Below, piece by piece: positions 16,401 through 24,150 of a stretch of 41,651 nucleotides of DNA; within the stretch, counting starts at the first letter, position 1; every line of letters starts with the position of its first letter. The notes under the pieces are model-generated. The model did no database searches. It was not told the DNA's origin and saw only the letters and a program-made list of their open reading frames with translations. The position numbers were made by a program, and so were the translations under genes. The stretch comes from Neobacillus bataviensis LMG 21833. Lineage in GTDB: Bacteria; Bacillota; Bacilli; Bacillales; Cytobacillaceae. The stretch is taken from NCBI RefSeq assembly GCF_000307875.1, contig NZ_AJLS01000183.1, positions 1-41,651 on the forward strand, given 5' to 3'.

Positions 16401-17870
16401 TTATTTTTTCATCGTAATGGTTTTCGCTTCTGTATAGAAATCAAAACTATGGCGTCCGCCTTCACGGCCGATGCCGCTCGCTTTAGCTCCGCCAAATGGT
16501 GTGCGTAAGTCTCGGACATACCAGCAATTCACCCATAATAAGCCGGAGTGAACTTGTGATGTCACGCGGTTTGCGCGTCTTAAATCATTTGTCCACACAA
16601 CACCTGCCAAGCCATAGATGGAATCATTGGCAATTTGAATTGCCTCTTCTTCCGTTTTAAATGGAATGATCACCGGTACAGGTCCGAAGATTTCTTCCTG
16701 GGCAACGCGCATTTTATTATTTACATCATAAAGAACAGTCGGCTCATAGAAGTTTCCTTCTGTGAGACCCGGGGCCCGCTTACCGCCATGGGCCAATTTT
16801 GCACCCTCCGCAAGCCCGATTTGTACGTATTCATCAACAGATTGTAAATGGCCTTTTGATACGAGCGCGCCCATATCCGTCGATTCGTCTGTCGGATCAC
16901 CGACTTTTATTTTCTTCACGGCCGCAACAAACTTATCTAGGAATTGATCGTAAATACCTTCTTGAACAAGGATGCGCGAACCGGCTAAACAAATTTCACC
17001 TTGGTTGCGGTATATCGCCTCAATTGAACCGGTAACGGCTTCATCTAAATCAGCATCTTCAAAAACAATATTTGCCGATTTGCCTCCAAGTTCTAAGGAA
17101 ACAGGGATTAGGTTTTCAGCGGCATTGCGCATCACTGTTTTTCCGGTATTGGACTCACCGACAAACGAAATTCTGCGAACGGATGGATGGGATGCCATTA
17201 CAGTCCCCACTGAACCTCCTGGGCCAGTGATAATATTCAGTACGCCAGGTGGCAAACCGGCTTCATTGGCAATCTCACCAAGCAAGACGGCACTTAATGG
17301 TGTATAAGATGCCGGTTTAATCACGACAGTGTTTCCTGCTGCCAAAGCAGCTGAAGCTTTCCACGTCATTTGCATAAACGGCAGATTCCACGGAATGATT
17401 AAACTTGTCACACCCGCAGGCGCATACTGGACATAGGACATGTGATTGCTCATATCAAAATGCTCATGGACCATGTATTTGGCCATCTCAGCGAAAAAGC
17501 GGAAGTTTTGGGCAGCGCGAGGAATATCAAAACCGCGGCTTTCCTTTATCGGCTTTCCGACATCTAATGTTTCAACTAGTGCCAGCCGATCGACATTTTC
17601 CATAATTAAATCGGCCATCCGGCAAAGGATCTTTGATCTTTCTTCAACAGGCATGTTACTCCAAACGCCGCTCACAAATGTGCGCTGGGCAACGTCAATC
17701 GCTAGCTTTGCATCCTCTTGGCCGCCATTGGCAACCGAAGCATGCTTTCGATTTGTTGCAGGATTCAGGGAATCAAACGTTTCCCCTGAGAGTGCGTCCC
17801 GATACTCCCCATTGATAAAAAGCTTCGCATCTTGAATGATGGTATTTTCAGCCACTAATTCTTTTGCCAC
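16401..17870 (-). CDS. nbaE: 2-aminomuconate 6-semialdehyde dehydrogenase
   Basis: This 489-residue aldehyde dehydrogenase has the full catalytic set: PWNLPF with Asn162, Lys185 in KPAS, the general base Glu260 in LELGGK, catalytic Cys294 in GEICLAG, and EEIFGPV. It belongs to the hydroxymuconate/aminomuconate semialdehyde branch (WVNCWYVRDLRTPFGGAKASG). It oxidises 2-aminomuconate semialdehyde to 2-aminomuconate with NAD+. GTG 17870 is the start, with AGGAGG 7 bases upstream. It lies 11 bases after the deaminase gene. A decayed paralogue is at 7931-8538. Other semialdehyde substrates cannot be excluded on sequence alone, but the neighbours fix the role well. Confidence 0.92.
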   Translation of the reverse strand: MAKELVAENTIIQDAKLFINGEYRDALSGETFDSLNPATNRKHASVANGGQEDAKLAIDVAQRTFVSGVWSNMPVEERSKILCRMADLIMENVDRLALVETLDVGKPIKESRGFDIPRAAQNFRFFAEMAKYMVHEHFDMSNHMSYVQYAPAGVTSLIIPWNLPFMQMTWKASAALAAGNTVVIKPASYTPLSAVLLGEIANEAGLPPGVLNIITGPGGSVGTVMASHPSVRRISFVGESNTGKTVMRNAAENLIPVSLELGGKSANIVFEDADLDEAVTGSIEAIYRNQGEICLAGSRILVQEGIYDQFLDKFVAAVKKIKVGDPTDESTDMGALVSKGHLQSVDEYVQIGLAEGAKLAHGGKRAPGLTEGNFYEPTVLYDVNNKMRVAQEEIFGPVPVIIPFKTEEEAIQIANDSIYGLAGVVWTNDLRRANRVTSQVHSGLLWVNCWYVRDLRTPFGGAKASGIGREGGRHSFDFYTEAKTITMKK

Positions 17871-17881
17871 ATCCGTTCCTC

Positions 17882-18331
17882 CTATTCCTCGACTTCCAGA
17901 ATCAGTTCAATTTCAATTGCCGTGTTGTTCGGTAATTGGGCCATTCCCACTGCTGAACGGCCATGCTTTCCTTTTTCGCCAAACACTTTCAAAAGTAGAT
18001 CAGATGCGCCGTTCATGACTTTCGGCTGGTCGGTAAACTCTTCCGTACTATTGACCATTCCGAGCACTTTGACGAACTGCTTGACCTTACTTAGTTCACC
18101 CAGTTCATTTTTCACCACACTTAAAAGGTTCAACATCGATTGCTGTGCGGCTAAATAGCCTTCTTCGACCGTTAAATCCCGGCCCAGTTTCCCGTGGTAT
18201 TGGTCGACGCCCTGACCGGCAGTGAACAACAAATTCCCGGTTCTCACACAAGCTACGTAGCCTCCATGTGCTGGACGTAAAGCGGGTAACTCCAGTCCTA
18301 ATTCCGCTAGCTTTTCCTCTGGTGTATTCAT
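17882..18331 (-). CDS. nbaF: 2-aminomuconate deaminase (RidA family)
   Basis: The 149-residue protein is a RidA/YjgF-family member; the conserved parts are LFTAGQGVDQYHGKLGRDLT, YLAAQQSMLNLLSVVKNELG and HGRSAVGMAQLPNNTAIEIE. Its length and the extended N-terminus are those of the deaminase subgroup encoded in aminomuconate pathways, which convert 2-aminomuconate to 4-oxalocrotonate with release of ammonia. The start ATG overlaps the stop of the upstream decarboxylase gene by 4 bases (ATGA, 18328-18331), showing translational coupling. A generic enamine/imine deaminase role is possible, but position between the decarboxylase and dehydrogenase genes supports the pathway function. Confidence 0.9.
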   Translation of the reverse strand: MNTPEEKLAELGLELPALRPAHGGYVACVRTGNLLFTAGQGVDQYHGKLGRDLTVEEGYLAAQQSMLNLLSVVKNELGELSKVKQFVKVLGMVNSTEEFTDQPKVMNGASDLLLKVFGEKGKHGRSAVGMAQLPNNTAIEIELILEVEE

Positions 18332-19338
18332 GATTTGATCTCTTCCTTTATTTCAATATTTAAAAAGGCAAGTGCATTTTTGCCTAACATGTCCTGTTTT
18401 TGTTCTTCCGTCAGTTCAATCGTGTCATCAATGACCTTTCCAGGCGGAATTTCCCTTAATAAAAACGGATAATCCGAACCCATTACCACTTTTTCATGGC
18501 CAAAACGTTCAACTAAATATTTAATGTTTAACGGATCATAATTTAAAGAATCAAAGTAAAAGTTTTTCGCATAATGGCTTGGCGGATTGCTGATTTGGCG
18601 TAATTCCGGCCATACTTTCCACCCCTGATCCAAGCGCGGTAGGATATATGGGAAAGACCCGCCGCCATGGGCGAAACAAATCTTTAATCCTGGGAATTTC
18701 TCCATCACACCGCCGCAGATTAGGCTGGCAGCAGCCAAAGCCGTTTCACTTGGCATGCCAACGGTGTACATGAAATTATGGCGCGGCATCCGTTCTCTGC
18801 CTAACGTTTCCCACGGATGAATAAACAATGGTACTTCCCATTTTTCCGCCATTTCGAAGAACTTTGTAAAAGCAGGATCATCCAAGTTTTTACCGTTGAT
18901 ATTCGTCCCGATTTCAATGCCTTTTAAGCCAAGCTCATGAATACAGCGATCCATTTCGCGAATCGAAACCTCTACATCCTGTAATGGAACCGTTCCAAGG
19001 CCGATAAAGCGGTCCGGATACTTTTTCACGGTATCTGCGATAAAATCATTTTGAATTTTCGACATTTCTTCTGCCGCTTCCGGTTCGGCCCAATAAGAGA
19101 ACGTCACAGGAATCGGCGACAAAACTTGGATATCAACACCTTCTTTATCCATATCCGCGATTCTTTTTTCCGGACTCCATACCTGGTCCGTTACTTCACG
19201 GAACACTTTCCCGGCGACCATGATGTTCGCGCCGCAGGAACATGTTTTCTCCAGCGTCGGCCAGCGTTCGCCGCCAAATTTTTGGGCGAAGTTTGGAATG
19301 TCTTCGGGAATGATATGTGTATGAAAATCTACTCTCAT
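18328..19338 (-). CDS. nbaD: 2-amino-3-carboxymuconate 6-semialdehyde decarboxylase (amidohydrolase family)
   Basis: The 336-residue protein has the metal-binding N-terminus VDFHTHIIP (His6 and His8), FIHPWET with the third His, CFAHGGGSFPYILPR and GSDYPF with the Asp ligand, the layout of ACMS decarboxylases. It removes CO2 from the ring-opened product of 3-hydroxyanthranilate, diverting it from quinolinate formation. ATG 19338 is chosen because it overlaps the upstream stop as ATGA and stands 8 bases after TAGGG; ATG 19344 is closer than normal. It is coupled by 4-base overlaps to genes on both sides. Other decarboxylases of the family exist, but the operon makes this assignment firm. Confidence 0.93.
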   Translation of the reverse strand: MRVDFHTHIIPEDIPNFAQKFGGERWPTLEKTCSCGANIMVAGKVFREVTDQVWSPEKRIADMDKEGVDIQVLSPIPVTFSYWAEPEAAEEMSKIQNDFIADTVKKYPDRFIGLGTVPLQDVEVSIREMDRCIHELGLKGIEIGTNINGKNLDDPAFTKFFEMAEKWEVPLFIHPWETLGRERMPRHNFMYTVGMPSETALAAASLICGGVMEKFPGLKICFAHGGGSFPYILPRLDQGWKVWPELRQISNPPSHYAKNFYFDSLNYDPLNIKYLVERFGHEKVVMGSDYPFLLREIPPGKVIDDTIELTEEQKQDMLGKNALAFLNIEIKEEIKS

Positions 19339-19871
19339 TTCCATAACCCTACTTCTTCTGACATTACGTGGCCGCAGCTTTCACATGTACGAAGATCTTG
19401 GCTGCTATTGAATTCTTCAATCGCTCCTTTTACTTGCGTTTCTATATTAGTCAGCTGCACACTCTTCCGGTGCATTTCCTTATCACAGTTATCACAGAAC
19501 CAAACGAAATCTTCCAGTTCTCCTGTGGCACGCTTCCGTTCAATTACCAAGCCGTAAGTATCTGCTACACGGTGCGGGGAATGCGGCACATTTGCCGGCA
19601 GCATAAATACTTCTCCTTCCTTCACCGTTACAACTTCACGTTTGCCATTATTAATGACCTCGACATAGCAATCGCCTTTAATTTGATAAAAGAATTCATC
19701 TGAAGGATCGACGTGGAAATCACGGCGTTTGTTCGGCCCGCCAAGAATCATACAGATAAATTCGGAGTCCTCCCAAAGCACCTTATTATTTACTGGCGGC
19801 TTGAGTTGATCCTTATTTTCTTCAATCCATTTTACTAAGTTAAAAGCATTTAATTTTGTCATCGTAGCCAT
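19335..19871 (-). CDS. nbaC: 3-hydroxyanthranilate 3,4-dioxygenase
   Basis: The 178-residue cupin enzyme has the iron ligands His53 and Glu59 in HVDPSDEFFYQ and His97 in PANVPHSPHR, and Arg49 and Arg101 for substrate carboxylate. Near the C-terminus it has the two CxxC pairs of the bacterial form, Cys126/129 and Cys163/166, which hold a rubredoxin-like second iron. It opens the ring of 3-hydroxyanthranilate to 2-amino-3-carboxymuconate semialdehyde. GGAGGA lies 7 bases before ATG 19871. It is the first enzyme gene of the operon, 158 bases after the MFS transporter, with its own promoter-like sequence in that gap. Confidence 0.95.
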   Translation of the reverse strand: MATMTKLNAFNLVKWIEENKDQLKPPVNNKVLWEDSEFICMILGGPNKRRDFHVDPSDEFFYQIKGDCYVEVINNGKREVVTVKEGEVFMLPANVPHSPHRVADTYGLVIERKRATGELEDFVWFCDNCDKEMHRKSVQLTNIETQVKGAIEEFNSSQDLRTCESCGHVMSEEVGLWK

Positions 19872-19954
19872 TTATAATTCCTCCAATTTATTATTTTTCT
19901 TAGTAAATCGTCAGGAGGTCTATAACCCTTGAAGTCTACTAAGTTTCTAATACC

Positions 19955-19982
19955 AATATAGTGAAAAAGCGCTTTCAGTAAA
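19955..19982 (-). promoter_or_regulatory. Promoter of the nba-type operon with cre-like box
   Basis: On the - strand TTTACT (19982-19977), 16 bases, TATATT (19960-19955). Filling the spacer is TGAAAGCGCTTTTTCA (19977-19962), whose left part is the canonical cre half TGAAAGCG; the right half is displaced by 2 bases. This would put the 3-hydroxyanthranilate genes under CcpA. The GACAT dyads of kynU and nhaC are not present here. Confidence 0.45.
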
Positions 19983-20029
19983 ATTGAGTTTTTTCATAAT
20001 GTGAAATTAGTTGAATTTTTTAAAAATAT

Positions 20030-21358
20030 TTATGATTGCTGATTCGATTGATTTGTCGGTACGAACAAAATCACTACGGAAGCTATAACGGCTATTATGG
20101 CAAACAAATAAAAATTAAATTGGAAGCCTACACCCATGCTTAAAATGATTCCAACAAGGATTGGCCCGGCAACTGCACCGAAACGTCCGATGGCGGAAGA
20201 GATCCCAATGGCAGTGGCACGATTCTGGGAATTATAGTGTTTCATCACATAACTCGCCAGGACAAAAGTTGTGCCCGTGGTTCCAAACCCTGCGACCGCA
20301 ATAAGCAAATACATAATCACGATATTGAACTTGATACTAAGCAGGGCGATACTTAATGCGGCTAAAAAATAGGTAAAGCAAATGACTTTTTTCGGACGAA
20401 TCCGGTCCGCTGCTGCTCCTGCTATAATTCCACCGAAAATAGCGGCCAGATTAAAGATAAGTAAAAATGCCAAACTCGATTTCATCGGATAACCTGCTTG
20501 TTGCATAATTTTCGGCAGCCACGTATTCATGCCGTAAATGAGGAGAAATGCCAAGATATAAATGAAACTGAATAACAAGGTGGAGGTCAGATATTTTTTT
20601 GAAAAAATACTAACCAAACTATTCGATTTCCCTGCCACTTCCTCTTCACCGGCCGCTTCCTCTGCCAACTGATGTTTTTCCATCAGCTTTTGGGCTTTCG
20701 ATTGCTGATTGGATGCCTGTAAAAATTTGATCGACTCTGGCAAATACTTCATGGCAAACGGGACGATTAGAACTGGGATCGTACCCAGCCAAAATAAAAA
20801 TCTCCAGCCGAAAGGTGCAATGAACAGCATGCCGGAAACCGCTGCCGCTACTCCGCCAAAAGCAAAACCGGTATACATTAATACATAGACTAACGAACGA
20901 TATTTTGCCGGTGAATATTCCGTGGTTAAGGCCGATGCAGCCGGAACAATTCCCCCTATTCCTAATCCAGCAATAAAACGGAACACAGCAAAACTTTCTG
21001 GCGAATTGGCCAAAGCCGACAACATCATCATGATGGACAATAATACTAAGGACAGAAGTAACACTAGTTTTCTTCCAAATTTATCTGATAAAACACCGCC
21101 GACAGACGACCCAACAAACATCCCCAATAGGGCATAGCTTCCCATTGCCCCTGCCTGTGTGGCGGACAAGCCCCATTCACTTGGATCCATAAGGGATGGA
21201 AGGACCGCCCCGTAAACAACTAGGTCATAGCCTTCAATAAAAATAGTCAGCCAACAAATAACGGTGACTAAGATAGTTATTTTACTCAATGGTTTCGTTT
21301 CAGCAGATCCCCGTTTGGATGGCTGATTTTCGACGGCTACATAGGCATTATTTTTCAT
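20030..21358 (-). CDS. MFS transporter, aromatic acid:H+ symporter (AAHS) type
   Basis: The 442-residue protein has about 12 membrane helices, the AAHS signature FIEGYDLVVYGAVLPSL in helix 1 (Asp45 in DGYD-like position), the MFS loop GGVLSDKFGRK (88-98), and the second-half repeat GIIAGAAADRIRPKK. Members import benzoates, hydroxybenzoates and related acids with protons, so anthranilate, kynurenine or a derivative is the likely cargo. AGGAGGT lies 8 bases before ATG 21358. It is 18 bases downstream of the hydrolase gene and upstream of nbaC, so it is part of the catabolic unit. An IS-truncated paralogue is at 428-1224. Confidence 0.9.
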   Translation of the reverse strand: MKNNAYVAVENQPSKRGSAETKPLSKITILVTVICWLTIFIEGYDLVVYGAVLPSLMDPSEWGLSATQAGAMGSYALLGMFVGSSVGGVLSDKFGRKLVLLLSLVLLSIMMMLSALANSPESFAVFRFIAGLGIGGIVPAASALTTEYSPAKYRSLVYVLMYTGFAFGGVAAAVSGMLFIAPFGWRFLFWLGTIPVLIVPFAMKYLPESIKFLQASNQQSKAQKLMEKHQLAEEAAGEEEVAGKSNSLVSIFSKKYLTSTLLFSFIYILAFLLIYGMNTWLPKIMQQAGYPMKSSLAFLLIFNLAAIFGGIIAGAAADRIRPKKVICFTYFLAALSIALLSIKFNIVIMYLLIAVAGFGTTGTTFVLASYVMKHYNSQNRATAIGISSAIGRFGAVAGPILVGIILSMGVGFQFNFYLFAIIAVIASVVILFVPTNQSNQQS

Positions 21359-21376
21359 TACACATGACCTCCTGTT

Positions 21377-22285
21377 TTAATTGATTAATGGTAAATTTTC
21401 AAATTGAGCTAATACTTCGATTTGCCTCTTGGAAAAATTCACCCTATGACTCTGTTGAACGGTATTCTTAAGAAAAGAAATGATTTTAGGATAAAGAAGA
21501 TGGTTTGGATAATCAGTAATGGTGCCTCCCTCAATTCCAGGTAATTGATTAAACCAGAAATGACCTTTATCCTCTATTTCCGTGACCTCTACCTCAATGT
21601 TTGCTTCTGTTAATTTTTCATAGAAGACGTGTGATTGTGAAGGATTCAGGATCTGATCTTTCCCACCCCAAATGAGATAAAAGTTGGTATCAAATGTTGG
21701 GCTGGTGACTGCCTCGTCAATATACGTAACTGGTGAAGCCCCAGCGAAAGCCCTTTCATTTTCCTTAAAGGGTAATCCAAGTAATTTTTCAAACATATTA
21801 TTTTTCCGCTCCCGAACGGGATGTAGACACTCCGCTACTAGATCATAGACGCCATACACACCAATAACAGAACAGATCTTATAACTAAATGGCCGAACCT
21901 TTAACGCGAAAAGTGCAGCTAAGTAGGCACCGGCTGAATCCCCGATAAGACCAATCTTGCCAACATCTAACCCCCTTTCATTCGCTTGAAAAACCAGCCA
22001 ATTCATAGCCATCTCTACATCTTCTAAAGCGCCTGGATAGGTAGAATAGGAGGAAGTGGCCAGCCTGTAGTTAATTGCCATTACGAAATACCCCTCCCCG
22101 GCAAGCTTTTCCCCCCAGTCTTTATACATTTCTTTCGAACCCGTTTGAAAGGCACCGCCATGAATCAATACTAAAACCGACAAATCTTCCACTATCAGTG
22201 ATGGCTTATACAGATCCGCCGTTAAATATTCCTTTTCCGTCTTACCAAACACTACATTTCTTTCTACAAGGACATGATTCGTCAT
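21377..22285 (-). CDS. Alpha/beta hydrolase, possible kynurenine formamidase
   Basis: The 302-residue hydrolase has HGGAF (42-46, oxyanion hole), GDSAGAY with nucleophile Ser117, GGKDQ with Asp210, and KGHFWF with His242. It is an easily aligned paralogue of 1331-2236. AAAGGAGA precedes ATG 22285. It is co-directional with the MFS transporter 18 bases downstream, and with the whole ring-cleavage operon after that. Bacteria with a kynurenine route need a formamidase for N-formylkynurenine; no KynB-type metal enzyme is visible, and this serine hydrolase is the candidate. Hydrolysis of an imported ester or amide of anthranilate would fit as well. Confidence 0.85.
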   Translation of the reverse strand: MTNHVLVERNVVFGKTEKEYLTADLYKPSLIVEDLSVLVLIHGGAFQTGSKEMYKDWGEKLAGEGYFVMAINYRLATSSYSTYPGALEDVEMAMNWLVFQANERGLDVGKIGLIGDSAGAYLAALFALKVRPFSYKICSVIGVYGVYDLVAECLHPVRERKNNMFEKLLGLPFKENERAFAGASPVTYIDEAVTSPTFDTNFYLIWGGKDQILNPSQSHVFYEKLTEANIEVEVTEIEDKGHFWFNQLPGIEGGTITDYPNHLLYPKIISFLKNTVQQSHRVNFSKRQIEVLAQFENLPLIN

Positions 22286-22317
22286 CTACTTTTTCTCCTT
22301 TTAAGATTTTAAACAAC

Positions 22318-22469
22318 AAGAAAAGCGTAAACGCCCTGGTCAGCGGCGTATGACCTGGAGCACTCCAACTGAGATAAAGGAAACACGGTGAGCTTCGCTG
22401 CCCGATGTTGACTTATCGTAGGGCGGAGAGCGAAGGACACTAGCCGCTAGGGCGCTGGAGCTGGACAAC
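22318..22469. repeat. Structured intergenic repeat (copy 1, full length)
   Basis: The first 69 bases (22318-22386) match 41583-41651 at the right window edge with 4 differences. The 5' part (CGCCCT and AGCGGC) can pair with the 3' part (GCCGCTAGGGCG, 22443-22454), closing a fold about 120-140 bases long. In the small 5' hairpin, GCGTAAACGC here corresponds to GCGCAAGCGC in the other copy, a compensated base pair. It lies between the hydrolase start and the IclR-unit terminator. Confidence 0.75.
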
Positions 22470-22528
22470 AAAAAAACCATAACTGCACAGACCATTCCTA
22501 TCGGAACAATCTAGAACAGCTATGGTTT
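22470..22528 (-). terminator. Terminator of the iclR-DUF2294 unit
   Basis: AAACCATAACTG (22474-22485) pairs with CAGCTATGGTTT (22517-22528) with one mismatch and an inner stem. On the - strand it ends TATGGTTTTTTTG, a good T run. It stops transcription coming from 23799 before the hydrolase/MFS unit. Confidence 0.7.
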
Positions 22529-22645
22529 GCCTTCTTTAAAGACCACCCATTGCTAGGCATGGCTTATGGATATACAGGAGCAACTGTATACGTTTGTTGT
22601 AATCATTATAATACCGAATATTCCGCATATTGTAAATAAAAACTT

Positions 22646-23029
22646 TTAGGAGCTTTTCCACATATTTTTTTCCAATAATAATACGGCTGTTGCTGAGTCA
22701 TTTTCCAAATTCCAAGATTCATAGTTTTCGAGCACCCTGCATCCAAGAAATTCCTCAAACTTAGCAATTCGATGTTCTTTATCCATGTCTAAAAATACTC
22801 TTCTTGACTCTATCACGACCCTTTTTCCCTCTGGGCTTTGAATGAGCTTTCTTTCTCGTTCTGTTAATATGCCGCGGAGGAAATAAACGATCGTATCACC
22901 CATAAATCGAACTTCGGCACTTTTAGGACCTTTCCCACCCTGCTTTTTCACATAATTGTTTACAAAACTTAAGAATTCTGCCTCAAATGTCTTGGGGTCC
23001 GTATGCTTTATAATAAAGAACACCTCCAT
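22646..23029 (-). CDS. DUF2294 / MpsC-like protein
   Basis: The 127-residue product has the DUF2294 layout: GGKGPKSAEVRFMGDTIVYFL, then RGILTERERKLIQSPEGKRV, then a C-terminal strand pattern with GCRVLENYESW. The family is common in Bacillaceae and Na-dependent bacteria; its molecular role is not settled. It is encoded 23 bases after the IclR regulator, so both are probably one transcript. ATG 23029 has no ribosome site before it. Instead GGAGGTG (23027-23021) lies inside the frame, 6 bases before an ATT codon (23014-23012), so translation may really begin at ATT, five codons later. Confidence 0.7.
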   Translation of the reverse strand: MEVFFIIKHTDPKTFEAEFLSFVNNYVKKQGGKGPKSAEVRFMGDTIVYFLRGILTERERKLIQSPEGKRVVIESRRVFLDMDKEHRIAKFEEFLGCRVLENYESWNLENDSATAVLLLEKNMWKSS

Positions 23030-23052
23030 AAAATGTTGTGGAATGGCGCGGA

Positions 23053-23799
23053 TTAAATTTCAATATACCCTAATTCTTTTGAGATGGACTGCGCCGTATT
23101 TCTGACACTTTGGATGATCATGTCTCGATTACTGCCTTGCATATAGGAAGTGGGTCCGACTAAATTAACTGCCGCCAGTATGTCGCCAGAATAGGAAAAA
23201 ATCGGTGCTGCAATCCCATACATGCCATCTGAATTTTCATTATTGCTGATAGAGTAGCCATGTTTCCGAATCTCCGCTAGCTCTTTTTTTAACTGATGAA
23301 TATCTGTAATGGTATTGGGGGCCTCATATGACAACCCCCGATTAATAGTCTCTTGTAGAAATATTGGATTGTACGCAAGCAAAACCTTTCCAGAGCTCGT
23401 AGCATAGGCTGGTTTCCTTGACCCGATGTACGTTTGGATGGGTGTCGATTCCTGGGAATTTACCCTTAAAACAAAGACAACAGTCCCTTTATCAAACATG
23501 GCAATATGGACAGTTCCTCTAAATCGATTGATCAATTCCTTTACCAATGGCATCGCTTTTTCGTAAACATCTTGCTGAAACATCACATGATTATTCCACT
23601 CTAGTAATTTCCAGCCAAGCCGATATTTTTTCCGATTATCCTTCATCAATACCCCTTCATCACATAATGTGGAGACGATGTGATGGGCAGTACTCACATT
23701 CATGCCTAGTTTATCTGCAATCGTTCCAATCCCCAAGGCAGGATCTTCATTTGAAAAACAGCTTATAATTTGACAAGCTTTTCTAACGGACTCAATCAC
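23053..23799 (-). CDS. IclR-family transcription regulator
   Basis: The 248-residue protein has an N-terminal winged helix (about 5-60; LGIGTIADKLGMNVSTAHHI, then VSTLCDEGVL) and a GAF-like effector domain (about 80-245; YIGSRKPAYATSSGKVLLAY and GMYGIAAPIFSYSGDILAAV), the usual IclR layout and length. GTG 23799 is the start, with GGGGGGAG 6 bases upstream. IclR proteins often control aromatic acid catabolism, so the nearby hydrolase/MFS/nba unit downstream is a plausible target; the other possibility is control of the DUF2294 gene alone. A near-perfect 16-bp palindrome about 50 bases upstream may be its own operator. Confidence 0.92.
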   Translation of the reverse strand: MIESVRKACQIISCFSNEDPALGIGTIADKLGMNVSTAHHIVSTLCDEGVLMKDNRKKYRLGWKLLEWNNHVMFQQDVYEKAMPLVKELINRFRGTVHIAMFDKGTVVFVLRVNSQESTPIQTYIGSRKPAYATSSGKVLLAYNPIFLQETINRGLSYEAPNTITDIHQLKKELAEIRKHGYSISNNENSDGMYGIAAPIFSYSGDILAAVNLVGPTSYMQGSNRDMIIQSVRNTAQSISKELGYIEI

Positions 23800-23844
23800 A
23801 ATAGACTCCCCCCTCTATTCTTAAAAAAAGGGCTTAAATAATAG

Positions 23845-23860
23845 AATAATTAGAATTATT
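23845..23860. promoter_or_regulatory. 16-bp palindrome upstream of iclR-type gene
   Basis: AATAATTAGAATTATT has 7-base perfect arms around a 2-base centre. It lies 46 bases upstream of the GTG start, a usual place for IclR autoregulation. In such AT-rich DNA chance palindromes occur. Confidence 0.35.
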
Positions 23861-23961
23861 TTAAATTTATTATAATGAAGTCTCTTGAGGGAAGCAAGGG
23901 GGCGGGTCTTCAGTTAAAGGACAATCCTTACATTCCTTTGGACGGGTGTATTTTAGTAGTA

Positions 23962-23978
23962 GAGCAGGGGACGGTTCT
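23962..23978. repeat. Short dispersed repeat GAACCGTCCCCTGC (copy 1)
   Basis: On the + strand GCAGGGGACGGTTCT (23964-23978). The same core is at 25260-25276 and 39785-39801. This copy is intergenic, in the 351-base gap between the iclR-type gene and the VOC gene. Apart from it, the gap holds the 23845 palindrome and the terminator at 24037. Confidence 0.7.
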
Positions 23979-24036
23979 CTCGCTTTATTTTTTCCTCAGG
24001 GAAGAAGCAAGATTTAAACAATAATTCTTAGACACC

Positions 24037-24080
24037 AAAAAGCACACGTTATTTCATAATTGAAATCTCGTGTGCTTTTT
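24037..24080. terminator. Bidirectional terminator downstream of the VOC gene
   Basis: AAAAAGCACACG (24037-24048) pairs perfectly with CGTGTGCTTTTT (24069-24080); nested inside is ATTTCA/TGAAAT (24051-24066). T runs exist on both strands. Confidence 0.8.
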
Positions 24081-24150
24081 ATTGAAAAATCAAGATATAC
24101 CCATAATGCCCCAACGAACTGTTTCAAATTTCAAGATAAATGTTCCTTTC

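Noticed and set aside
16635..18158. Several open frames on the + strand opposite the dehydrogenase and deaminase genes
   Set aside because: They are antisense to firmly identified genes, have no ribosome sites, and arise from the codon pattern of the more GC-rich coding strand.
14696..21358. Recent horizontal transfer of the nba-type operon because it looks less AT-rich than the left part
   Set aside because: The difference was judged only by eye, and the RND, phosphoesterase and BrnQ genes to the right look similar, so the AT-rich left part may be the unusual one. A windowed composition plot would decide.
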